Shown one piece after another: positions 55,845 to 64,000 of a stretch of DNA of 64,000 bases (position 1 is its first letter; each line of letters starts with the position of its first letter). This stretch comes from an uncultured Gammaproteobacteria bacterium (GTDB taxonomy: Bacteria > Pseudomonadota > Gammaproteobacteria > JAADHQ01). Under the pieces are notes generated by a model. The model was not told the DNA's origin, did no database searches, and was given only the letters and a program-made list of their open reading frames with translations. The position numbers were made by a program, and so were the translations under genes. The DNA is taken from contig CAMYJO010000011.1 of assembly GCA_947258755.1 (NCBI GenBank), positions 62,001 through 126,000 on the forward strand. Reading direction: 5' to 3'.

Positions 55845-56056
55845 GCGTATGATCGAATTGAGAATACAGGTGAATACTTGGAACTGCTTGGCATCATAAT
55901 CATTACCCTGACAGCCTTACTGCTAACGCTGTACTCGGTGCGTTATGTTGTGCCTGTGTTCGGTATCGTGTCAGCCTTAAACGTGAAAATGTGCGCATCA
56001 TGAGCGGGCAGGCAATCATGATTAGCATGCGCTTTCTGCTCAGGGATATTGACTAG
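55845..56056 (+). pseudogene. lapA: Degraded/frameshifted LapA (DUF1049)-like remnant between ihfB and lapB
   Basis: Frame from 55845 reads ...EYLELLGIIIITLTALLLT (hydrophobic) then runs out of LapA-like sequence; the other frame (55874-56056) reads ...LGALCCACVRYRVSLKRENVRIM..., a LapA-like C-terminus ending in a stop overlapping the lapB GTG start. The expected N-terminal TM is not visible. Confidence 0.55.
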
Positions 56057-57216
56057 TGCTGGAGCTATTATGGCTATTGCTACCCGTTGCAGCTGCCTCC
56101 GGTTGGATAGCTGCACGCCGTATCAACAAGGAAAATAATAAACCCTGTTTTGATGTCAGTTCGGATTATTTCAAGGGTCTGAATTTTCTGCTGAACGAAC
56201 AACCTGACAAGGCCATTGAGGTATTTTTGCGCATGGCTGAAGTGAATAAGGACACCGCCGAAACTCACCTTGCCCTCGGTAGTCTGTTCAGGCGCAGGGG
56301 AGAGGTTGATCGTGCTATACGTATTCACCAGAACCTGATTGCCAGGCCAACACTCAGCCCGCAGCAGCGTACACATTCAATGTTTGAATTGGCTGAGGAT
56401 TATATGCGTGCCGGCTTACTGGACCGCGCAGAGCACCTGTTTCAGGAGTTGATTGAATTCAATGCAATGGTGCCCAATGCCTTGACCCATCTGATGGATA
56501 TATATCAGCAGGAGCAGGATTGGGAAAAGGCCATTGAGATATGTCATCGCTATGACCAGGAAACAGGTAATAACAGCGGTGAAGTGATTGCCCAATATTA
56601 CTGTGAGTTGGCTGAAAAGGCTTTGCAAGCAGGGGATAAGCAAGCCTTTACAAATTTTATCAAGCAGGCCTTCGAGCACGACAAGGGCTGTGTGCGGGCT
56701 AGCCTGTTACAGGCCGATAAGGAAATGAACGAAGCGCATTATGATCAAGCCATCCATTCATATCAGCAGATCCTCAATCAGGATGTTGAGTATTTCCCCA
56801 AGATTGCTGGCTCCCTGAAAGAATGTTGTGAGCAGACCGGCAAAGAAAAAGAGATGTCAGCGATGCTGGATGGGGTATTGGATCGCTATGGTGGTATTAC
56901 ACCAGTGTTATACCGCGCGCAAGAATTACTTTCCGAAGATGAAGGTAAGGCAGTAGAATTTATGATCGATCAACTTAGGCATAAGCCGTCGGTGCGAGGC
57001 CTGCAGTGGTTGGTTGAACTTAATCTTGCTAAAAGTGTAGGTCGTACCCGGGATAATCTAACTATATTAAGGGATCTGATCAACACCTTGCTGGAAAATA
57101 AACCGGTTTATGAATGCCAGCATTGTGGCTTCAGTGGCAAGTCGATGCATTGGCAATGTCCTAGTTGTAAACAATGGAATACGATCAAGCCGATTAAAGG
57201 TGTCGTTGCAGAGTAA
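56056..57216 (+). CDS. lapB: Lipopolysaccharide assembly protein LapB
   Basis: N-terminal TM, TPR repeats, C-terminal rubredoxin-like [21 protein letters not shown]. Confidence 0.95.
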   Translation: MLELLWLLLPVAAASGWIAARRINKENNKPCFDVSSDYFKGLNFLLNEQPDKAIEVFLRMAEVNKDTAETHLALGSLFRRRGEVDRAIRIHQNLIARPTLSPQQRTHSMFELAEDYMRAGLLDRAEHLFQELIEFNAMVPNALTHLMDIYQQEQDWEKAIEICHRYDQETGNNSGEVIAQYYCELAEKALQAGDKQAFTNFIKQAFEHDKGCVRASLLQADKEMNEAHYDQAIHSYQQILNQDVEYFPKIAGSLKECCEQTGKEKEMSAMLDGVLDRYGGITPVLYRAQELLSEDEGKAVEFMIDQLRHKPSVRGLQWLVELNLAKSVGRTRDNLTILRDLINTLLENKPVYECQHCGFSGKSMHWQCPSCKQWNTIKPIKGVVAE

Positions 57217-57236
57217 TATCAGGAGTCATCGCTTTC

Positions 57237-57953
57237 ATGAAACAGAATAACAATACATCACCGGTTATCGTTGCATTGGATTTTTCCGATCAAAACCAGG
57301 TGTTGGCATTTGTCGAACAATTACCCGCCGGTTCCTGCCGCTTGAAAATAGGTAAGGAATTATTTACCCATGCCGGCCCTGGTTTGGTTAAATCATTGGT
57401 CGAGCGCGGCTTCGATGTGTTTCTGGACCTCAAATTTCATGATATTCCAAACACCGTCGCTCGAGCTTGCGCAGCGGCAGCAGATCTGGGTGTGTGGATG
57501 ATGAATGTGCATGCGTCGGGAGGCCGGAAGATGATGACCGCAGCGCGCCAGTCCCTGGATGCTATCGGTGCAGACAGGCCGCTGTTGATCGCCGTGACGG
57601 TGTTGACCAGTATGGCGCAGGAAGACCTGCTTGAGGTGGGGGTGACAGACAATCCCGCGCGCCAGGTGTTGCGACTCGCTGAACTGAGTCGTGCTAGTGG
57701 CATGGACGGTGTTGTATGCTCAGCACAGGAGGCGGCTGAGTTGAAGTCGCAATTGGGCGATGACTTCGTCCTGGTGACGCCGGGCATACGCCCGGCAGGC
57801 TCGGCGACTGGCGATCAAAAACGTATCATGACACCGCAGCAAGCAATGCAAAGTGGTAGTCATTATCTCGTCATCGGCCGACCGATTACCCAGGCGAAGG
57901 AGCCGTTAGCCGTGTTGAACGAGATCAATGCGCAGCTGCAAGCGATCAGGTAG
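57237..57953 (+). CDS. pyrF: Orotidine 5'-phosphate decarboxylase
   Basis: [38 protein letters not shown]. Confidence 0.97.
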   Translation: MKQNNNTSPVIVALDFSDQNQVLAFVEQLPAGSCRLKIGKELFTHAGPGLVKSLVERGFDVFLDLKFHDIPNTVARACAAAADLGVWMMNVHASGGRKMMTAARQSLDAIGADRPLLIAVTVLTSMAQEDLLEVGVTDNPARQVLRLAELSRASGMDGVVCSAQEAAELKSQLGDDFVLVTPGIRPAGSATGDQKRIMTPQQAMQSGSHYLVIGRPITQAKEPLAVLNEINAQLQAIR

Positions 57954-58073
57954 CGTAATCAGACTCATAGATTCGAGCAGATGTTATTAAGCATGGTTTG
58001 AATTTATGGCCGCGAACGACTAAGGAATGTCTTCAGGGAAATTAACTGGGTTTGTTTTATAAGGATATAGATC

Positions 58074-58385
58074 ATGAATAAACTGGCCATTGTTTGTTTT
58101 ACTGCCATGCTGTTTTTTTCTGCTGCACCGTGGGCGGATACTGTTGACATCAATCATGATAATGCCGCCAAGCTGGCGCTGCACCTGAAGGGAATCGGCA
58201 AGACTAAAGCCAAGGCCATCATTGCCTATCGAAAAAAGCATGGTGCATTCAAAACCATCAATGAACTGCTAAAAGTCAAAGGCATCGGTAAAAAAACCTT
58301 GGCTGCGAACCGTAAAAAAATAAGTCTCGGGACGACAAAGCAAACATCAGAGCCATATATAATAGAGTTTCCTGCTCAGGATTGA
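58074..58385 (+). CDS. ComEA family helix-hairpin-helix DNA-binding protein
   Basis: Signal peptide; VDINHDNAAKLALHLKGIGKTKAKAIIAYRKKHGAFKTINELLKVKGIGKKTL. Confidence 0.92.
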   Translation: MNKLAIVCFTAMLFFSAAPWADTVDINHDNAAKLALHLKGIGKTKAKAIIAYRKKHGAFKTINELLKVKGIGKKTLAANRKKISLGTTKQTSEPYIIEFPAQD

Positions 58386-58475
58386 ATCTTTCGCCGACTG
58401 ACGAATGTTCGACAGTGCAAAACATGCCGACAGCCGATATAATCTTCGAATTCCCTTTCTAACCGTATCGATACA

Positions 58476-59702
58476 TTGACTAACGAACAAAATCCCATTG
58501 CAGCTGATACTACGCAGGATATCCTGCAGGCTGCGGACAAGTGTGTGGCCTGTGGTATGTGTTTGCCACATTGCCCTACTTATCAGGTATCGATGCAGGA
58601 AGGGGAGTCACCACGCGGTCGCTTGTCTCTGATTTCAGCCTATTTCAAAGGTGAGCTGCATTTGGATGCTGTGCTACGTCAGCACCTGGATCATTGTCTG
58701 CTATGCCGCTCCTGTGAAAATATCTGTCCGGCCCAGGTGCCATTTGCACTGATTATGGATACTGCGCGGGCTAACATCGGCACTCATGCAGGTTCTGATT
58801 CGTGGCTAAAGAAAAGATTGCTCAATTTTGTCAGCCACCGGCAACGGGCCAGGAAGATGGTGGCAGTCGCCAGTCGTATGCGACTGACTAGCTTGACTGG
58901 ATTATTACCGTTAGGTCGTTTTCCCGTCATTGGCAGGTATGCAAGAGCAATGCAGGCTGCGCCAACTTGGCAGGACTACTATCCCGCCAAGGGTGAGCAA
59001 AAGTTTTCAGTTGGCCTGTTTCTGGGTTGTGTTGCTGAGTTTTTTGATAGCAAGAGTCTGCAAGATACTATCCAGGTATTAAATCATCTGGGTGTCGGTG
59101 TCTATGTGCCAAAAGAGCAGCAATGTTGTGGCGCGATGCACCTGCATAACGGTAATAAACAGGTTGCGGATAGCTTGTTGCAACAAAATAGTCGCGCATT
59201 TGATCACTATGAAATCGATTATGTGGTAAGCCTGTCGTCAGCTTGTACGGTCACATTGATCGAGCAGTCTGGGTTTGCAGCAAAGGTGACTGATATCTGT
59301 TCTTTACTCGAGGATATTGAATGGCACAAGGGCAGGCAGTTGAATGCAATCCATAGTAATGTACTCATGCATTATCCGTGCACCCAAAAAAATGTGCTCA
59401 AGAATACGGGTAGTACTGCAGCGCTAATTTCACGTATTCCCGGTCTGTCAGTCAGTGATTTTAGCTCATCTAGCCACTGTTGTGGTGCGGCGGGTAGCTA
59501 TGTACTTGATCAGCCAGAATGGTCTGAAACATTAAAGAAATCGACCGCGCAGGCGATAAAAATACAGCATGGTATTATTGTCAGCAGTAATATCGGCTGT
59601 ATTTTACAGTTTCGTCATATTTGCGATGACAATGATGATCTGCAGGTGTTGTTTCCGATCACGCTTGTGGCCAGGTCTTTGGGTATTTCGTTGGCGGTAT
59701 GA
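58476..59702 (+). CDS. glcF: Glycolate oxidase iron-sulfur subunit-like protein (GlcF)
   Basis: Two 4Fe-4S motifs (CVACGMCLPHCPTYQ, CLLCRSCENICP) and two CCG domains (QQCCGAMHLH, SHCCGAAGSYVL). Confidence 0.88.
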   Translation: MTNEQNPIAADTTQDILQAADKCVACGMCLPHCPTYQVSMQEGESPRGRLSLISAYFKGELHLDAVLRQHLDHCLLCRSCENICPAQVPFALIMDTARANIGTHAGSDSWLKKRLLNFVSHRQRARKMVAVASRMRLTSLTGLLPLGRFPVIGRYARAMQAAPTWQDYYPAKGEQKFSVGLFLGCVAEFFDSKSLQDTIQVLNHLGVGVYVPKEQQCCGAMHLHNGNKQVADSLLQQNSRAFDHYEIDYVVSLSSACTVTLIEQSGFAAKVTDICSLLEDIEWHKGRQLNAIHSNVLMHYPCTQKNVLKNTGSTAALISRIPGLSVSDFSSSSHCCGAAGSYVLDQPEWSETLKKSTAQAIKIQHGIIVSSNIGCILQFRHICDDNDDLQVLFPITLVARSLGISLAV

Positions 59703-59777
59703 TAAGATATTGTCTGTGAATGGATCTCATGTCCACTTGCCTATTGCCAATTTAATTTTAAATGTAGAGAAGGAATT

Positions 59778-60655
59778 ATGAAAATCAAGAAGGCTGTGTT
59801 TCCCGTTGGGGGATTAGGAACTCGATTCTTACCGGCTACCAAGGCTAGTCCGAAAGAGATGTTACCCGTCGTCGATAAACCGTTGATCCAGTATGCGGTC
59901 AAAGAAGCTATTGAAGCTGGGACGAGATCATATTTGTGACCGGGCGCGGCAAACGCGCTATTGAAGATCACTTTGATGTCTCTCATGAGCTTGAGGTGCA
60001 ATTGGAAGCCGCAGGAAAATTTGATTTGCTCGAAGAAGTCCGCGATATTCTGCCCGAACATGTGACTGCTGTTGCTATTCGTCAACCGCGGCCGTTGGGA
60101 CTCGGACATGCAGTCTACTGCGCCAAGAAAATCATCGGTGACGAACCATTTGCGGTACTGTTGGCGGATGACATGATTTATGGTGGACGTAATCCGGTCC
60201 TGCTACAGATGGTGGACATGTTTGACAAGGTGCAAAGCAGTATTGTTGCCGTGGAGGAAGTCGATCCATCAGAGACACACAAGTACGGTATTGTCAGCAT
60301 GACGCCTGTTGATGACCGCTCGGGTAAAATGGAGGGCATTGTAGAAAAGCCTCTACCAGAACATGCGCCTTCGAATCTGGGTGTTGTCGGACGTTATATC
60401 CTGACATCTGAAATATTTGATCATCTGGAAAATATTCCAAAAGGTTCTGGCGGAGAAATCCAGCTCACCGACGGTATTGCTGAACTGATGAAAAATCAGG
60501 ATGTCTACTCTTATGCCTATCATGGCAAGCGCTATGACTGTGGCAGCAAGTTAGGTTATCTGGCAGCAACTGTTGAATACGGAATCAACCACAAAGACCT
60601 GGGTGATGACTTCAAGGCTTATCTAAAGGAATTTGTCGAAAGCCTAGATCAGTAA
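59778..60655 (+). pseudogene. galU: UTP--glucose-1-phosphate uridylyltransferase, frameshifted near 59920 (genuine or sequencing error)
   Basis: Frame at 59778: [48 protein letters not shown] then stop at 59937-59939; frame at 59921 continues [25 protein letters not shown]... to the stop at 60655. Confidence 0.9.
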
Positions 60656-60697
60656 AGATTACGTTGGGGCGTCAATGCGTCAGGCAATTTAAGAAAT

Positions 60698-60773
60698 TGG
60701 CTCCCCAACCTGGGCTCGAACCAGGGACAAACGGATTAACAGTCCGTTGCTCTACCAACTGAGCTATTGGGGA
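60698..60773 (-). tRNA. tRNA-Asn (anticodon GUU), CCA encoded
   Basis: Reverse complement TCCCCAATAGCTCAGTTGGTAGAGCAACGGACTGTTAATCCGTTGTCCCTGGTTCGAGCCCAGGTTGGGGAGCCA folds as a cloverleaf with GTT anticodon. Confidence 0.96.
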
Positions 60774-60852
60774 TCAGTTCAGGGCGCTTATCTTACTGAT
60801 TGTTCTGGCTATGGTCAATAGTGAATTACTATTGGGCCGGAACAATTGGGGC

Positions 60853-62037
60853 TCAGGACAGCGCCTTGCTGATTCTGGCAATCGCCTCTTGCAATACCTC
60901 AAGACTGGTGGCAAATGATAGCCGGATATAATTTTCGGCGCCAAAGGCTGAGCCGGGAACAATCGCAACCTCGGCCTCATTCAGTAGGTACTCGGCGAGA
61001 TCCAGATCGTTATTGACGCCTTTGGTTCTGGCGATTACCTCACTGACGTCAGGGAAAGCATAGAAAGTGCCATCACCGTGCAGGCAATTAAAGCCCGGGA
61101 TCTGGTTTAATGCATTGACCAGATATTCATGCCGTTCTTTGAAAGCAACCATCATGTTATCGATACAGGACTGATCGCCGTCCAGCGCCGCCAGTGCGGC
61201 TGCCTGTGATATGGAACATGGATTCGAGGTGCTTTGCGATTGAACTTTTTTCATGTTCTTGATCAGCTCGGCGGGGCCGGCCGCATAACCAATGCGCCAG
61301 CCGGTCATTGCATAGGCCTTGGATACGCCATTGAGGACGATGGTACGGTCATACAGGTCCGGGCAGGCCATCAGGATATTGCTAAAGGGCTCATCCATCC
61401 ACAGGATATGTTCGTACATATCATCGGTCGCGATCATGACGTCCGGATAGTGCCTGAGTACCTCTCCAAGCGCCTCCAGCTCCTTGCGGCTATAAGCGAC
61501 GCCGGTCGGATTGGACGGGCTATTGATCACAAACAAGCGCGTGTTTTTGCTAATGGCCTGGTCGAGCTGTTCGGGACTGAGTTTAAAGCCTTGCTGGCTG
61601 CCAGCCAGTACAATCACAGGCGTGGCGTCTGCCAGCAGTACCATATCGGGGTATGAGACCCAATAGGGGGCAGGGATAATGACCTCATCACCGCTATCCA
61701 GCATGGCCTGGCAGAGGTTGTAGAAGCTCTGTTTGCCCCCCGATGAAACCAAAATCTGCTCGGCCTTATAATCGAGCTTATTATCACGGCTGAACTTGTT
61801 TATAATGGCTTGTTTGAGGGCCGGGGTGCCGTCGACTGCCGTGTACCTGGTCTCACCGCGATGGATGGCATCAATAGCTGCGCTTTTGATATGTTCAGGG
61901 GTGTCGAAGTCCGGTTCGCCAACACCGAGGCCAAGAATATCCTTACCTGCAGCACGTAATTCGGCGGCACGGGCCGTGATGGCCAGTGTTGGTGACGGCT
62001 TTACGCGTTTGACGCGTTCTGACTGTTTTACGTCCAC
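60853..62037 (-). CDS. Pyridoxal phosphate-dependent aspartate aminotransferase (AspC-like, class I)
   Basis: LGVGEPDFDTPEHI; INSPSNPTGVAYSRKEL; NGVSKAYAMTGWRIGYAAG. Confidence 0.93.
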   Translation of the reverse strand: MDVKQSERVKRVKPSPTLAITARAAELRAAGKDILGLGVGEPDFDTPEHIKSAAIDAIHRGETRYTAVDGTPALKQAIINKFSRDNKLDYKAEQILVSSGGKQSFYNLCQAMLDSGDEVIIPAPYWVSYPDMVLLADATPVIVLAGSQQGFKLSPEQLDQAISKNTRLFVINSPSNPTGVAYSRKELEALGEVLRHYPDVMIATDDMYEHILWMDEPFSNILMACPDLYDRTIVLNGVSKAYAMTGWRIGYAAGPAELIKNMKKVQSQSTSNPCSISQAAALAALDGDQSCIDNMMVAFKERHEYLVNALNQIPGFNCLHGDGTFYAFPDVSEVIARTKGVNNDLDLAEYLLNEAEVAIVPGSAFGAENYIRLSFATSLEVLQEAIARISKALS

Positions 62038-62112
62038 TTTGATTCCTTTATTTGAATTAAAGGTGATTACTGAGTGTAATAATACTGTAAACGGTGGTAT
62101 GACTGAATCCCT

Positions 62113-64000
62113 ATGAGTAAAAGATTTTCATTAACGACACAATACACACCAGCGGGAGACCAGCCTGGGGCTATCAAGGGCCTCGTGGACGGAATTCGGG
62201 ACGGTTTATTACACCAGACACTGTTGGGTGTGACCGGCTCCGGCAAAACCTTCACAATAGCCAATTGTATCGAGGAATTGCAGCGGCCGACGCTGATTAT
62301 GGCGCCGAACAAGACCCTGGCAGCGCAGTTATATGGCGAAATGAAGGACTTTTTCCCTGATAATGCCGTTGAATATTTTGTCTCATATTACGATTATTAC
62401 CAACCCGAAGCCTATGTAGCTGCTTCTGACACCTTTATCGAAAAAGACGCTTCCATCAATGAACATATCGAGCAGATGCGCCTGTCTGCGACCAAGGCCC
62501 TGTTAGAACGCGAAGATGCCATCATTGTCGCCACGGTGTCGGCCATTTATGGTCTCGGTGACCCCAAATCCTACCTCGGGATGATGTTACATCTGGATCG
62601 TGGTGATCAAATCGACCAGCGCAGTGTGCTCAGGCGCCTGGCAGAGTTGCAATACACACGTAACGAAGTAGAGCTGCATCGCGCCACCTATCGCGTACGC
62701 GGTGACGTTATTGATGTTTATCCGGCGGAATCCGACGGCGAAGCCGTCAGGATTGAATTATTTGATGATGAGGTCGAGAACCTCAGTTATTTTGACCCGC
62801 TGACCGGCGAGGTGCTCAGACGCGTGCCGCGACTGAGTATTTATCCAAAATCCCACTATGTGACACCGCGACAAACCCTGCTGGATGCCATTGAGTTGAT
62901 TAAGGTGGAACTGAAACAACGTCTTGAGCATTTGCGTGATAATAATTTGTTGGTCGAAGCACAACGCCTCGAACAACGTACCCAGTTTGATATTGAAATG
63001 ATTCTGGAGCTGGGTTATTGCTCAGGCATCGAGAACTACTCGCGTTATCTGTCCGGTCGTCAGCAAGGTGAGGCTCCGCCAACCTTGTTCGATTATTTGC
63101 CTGACAATGCACTGTTGGTGTTGGATGAAAGTCATGTGACCGTGCCGCAGATTGGTGGCATGTATAAAGGGGATCGCTCGCGTAAGGAAACCCTGGTGCA
63201 ATATGGATTCAGGTTACCGTCGGCACTGGATAATCGACCGATGCGATTTGATGAATTTGAAAAGCGTTCACCACAAACGATATACGTGTCGGCCACACCC
63301 AGGGCCTATGAACTGGAACATTCCTCGAATGTTGTTGAGCAGGTCGTCAGACCGACCGGACTGATCGACCCTGAGGTCGAGGTGCGGCCGGCGACGGCGC
63401 AGGTGGATGACGTGTTGTCTGAAATCCATCAGCGTACCGCTGTCGCCGAGCGTGTTCTTATTACTACATTGACCAAGAAAATGGCCGAAGATCTGACCGA
63501 CTACCTGAATGAGCACGGTATTCGTGTGCGTTACCTGCATTCAGATATCGAGACCGTCGAGCGCGTAGAAATTATCCGTGACCTGCGCCTGGGGGAATTT
63601 GATGTGCTGGTGGGTATTAACCTGCTACGCGAAGGACTGGATATGCCCGAGGTCTCGCTGGTGGCAATCCTGGATGCCGATAAGGAAGGTTTTCTGCGTT
63701 CCGAAGGTTCACTGATCCAGACGATCGGACGTGCAGCACGCAACATACATGGAAAAGCCATTCTGTATGCGGATAAGATTACCGGTTCAATGGAGCGCGC
63801 CATCGGTGAAACCGAACGCCGGCGACTGAAGCAGCAGGCCTATAACGAAGAGCACGGCATCACCCCGAAAGGCGTCGAGAAAAAGATTGCCGATGTCATG
63901 GAAGGTGCCTATGGTATCTCTTCGTCGTCAGCAGGACACTATGCCAAAGTGGCCGAAGAGGTTGTACAGTATGCATCGATGTCGCCTAAACAACTGGCCA
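62113..64000 (+). CDS. uvrB: Excinuclease ABC subunit UvrB (partial, runs off the right edge)
   Basis: [69 protein letters not shown]; absent from the ORF track because it lacks a stop in the window. Confidence 0.97.
   Translation, partial: MSKRFSLTTQYTPAGDQPGAIKGLVDGIRDGLLHQTLLGVTGSGKTFTIANCIEELQRPTLIMAPNKTLAAQLYGEMKDFFPDNAVEYFVSYYDYYQPEAYVAASDTFIEKDASINEHIEQMRLSATKALLEREDAIIVATVSAIYGLGDPKSYLGMMLHLDRGDQIDQRSVLRRLAELQYTRNEVELHRATYRVRGDVIDVYPAESDGEAVRIELFDDEVENLSYFDPLTGEVLRRVPRLSIYPKSHYVTPRQTLLDAIELIKVELKQRLEHLRDNNLLVEAQRLEQRTQFDIEMILELGYCSGIENYSRYLSGRQQGEAPPTLFDYLPDNALLVLDESHVTVPQIGGMYKGDRSRKETLVQYGFRLPSALDNRPMRFDEFEKRSPQTIYVSATPRAYELEHSSNVVEQVVRPTGLIDPEVEVRPATAQVDDVLSEIHQRTAVAERVLITTLTKKMAEDLTDYLNEHGIRVRYLHSDIETVERVEIIRDLRLGEFDVLVGINLLREGLDMPEVSLVAILDADKEGFLRSEGSLIQTIGRAARNIHGKAILYADKITGSMERAIGETERRRLKQQAYNEEHGITPKGVEKKIADVMEGAYGISSSSAGHYAKVAEEVVQYASMSPKQLA

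Noticed and set aside
60698-60773. tRNA-Asn as a possible integration site for a mobile element
   Set aside because: Flanks are galU and an aspartate aminotransferase; no integrase, attachment-site duplication or foreign genes visible.

Overview
This 64 kb window is a densely coding, mostly core chromosomal region of a gammaproteobacterium. The assignment rests on E. coli/Pseudomonas-like gene order and protein families. Reading from left to right it contains: the 3' end of pnp; acs; gluQRS and a dksA with a long Lys/Ala-rich N-terminal extension; a HAD phosphatase, an aminotransferase, an FGGY kinase and queF; smc-zipA-ligA followed by a substrate-binding protein and a GGDEF/EAL protein; yciI, yciB, a PHP gene, a yciO-like gene, a site-2 protease, trpS, scpA, scpB and rluB; an EndoIII-like gene, a mutarotase, an S4 protein, a DsbA-like protein and a convergent pair of paralogous small proteins; a HAD-IIA, a diguanylate cyclase and a thioredoxin-fold protein; yciK and hpnE-hpnD-hpnC; rmuC-gph-ubiG-mtaD, a response regulator and mtnA; gyrA-serC-serA-pheA-hisC-tyrA-aroA-cmk-rpsA-ihfB, a degraded lapA remnant, lapB, pyrF, comEA and glcF; a frameshifted galU; tRNA-Asn(GUU); an aspC-like gene; and a uvrB running off the right edge. 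I saw no CRISPR array, transposase, integrase, phage module, secretion system or recognisable defence system. The observations most worth checking are the H1-like extension on DksA, the frameshift in galU, the lapA remnant, the tail-to-tail paralog pair of an uncharacterised family, the substrate-binding/c-di-GMP module overlapping ligA, and an 18-nt exact repeat shared by two divergent intergenic regions. I do not see convincing evidence of a wholly new multi-gene system.
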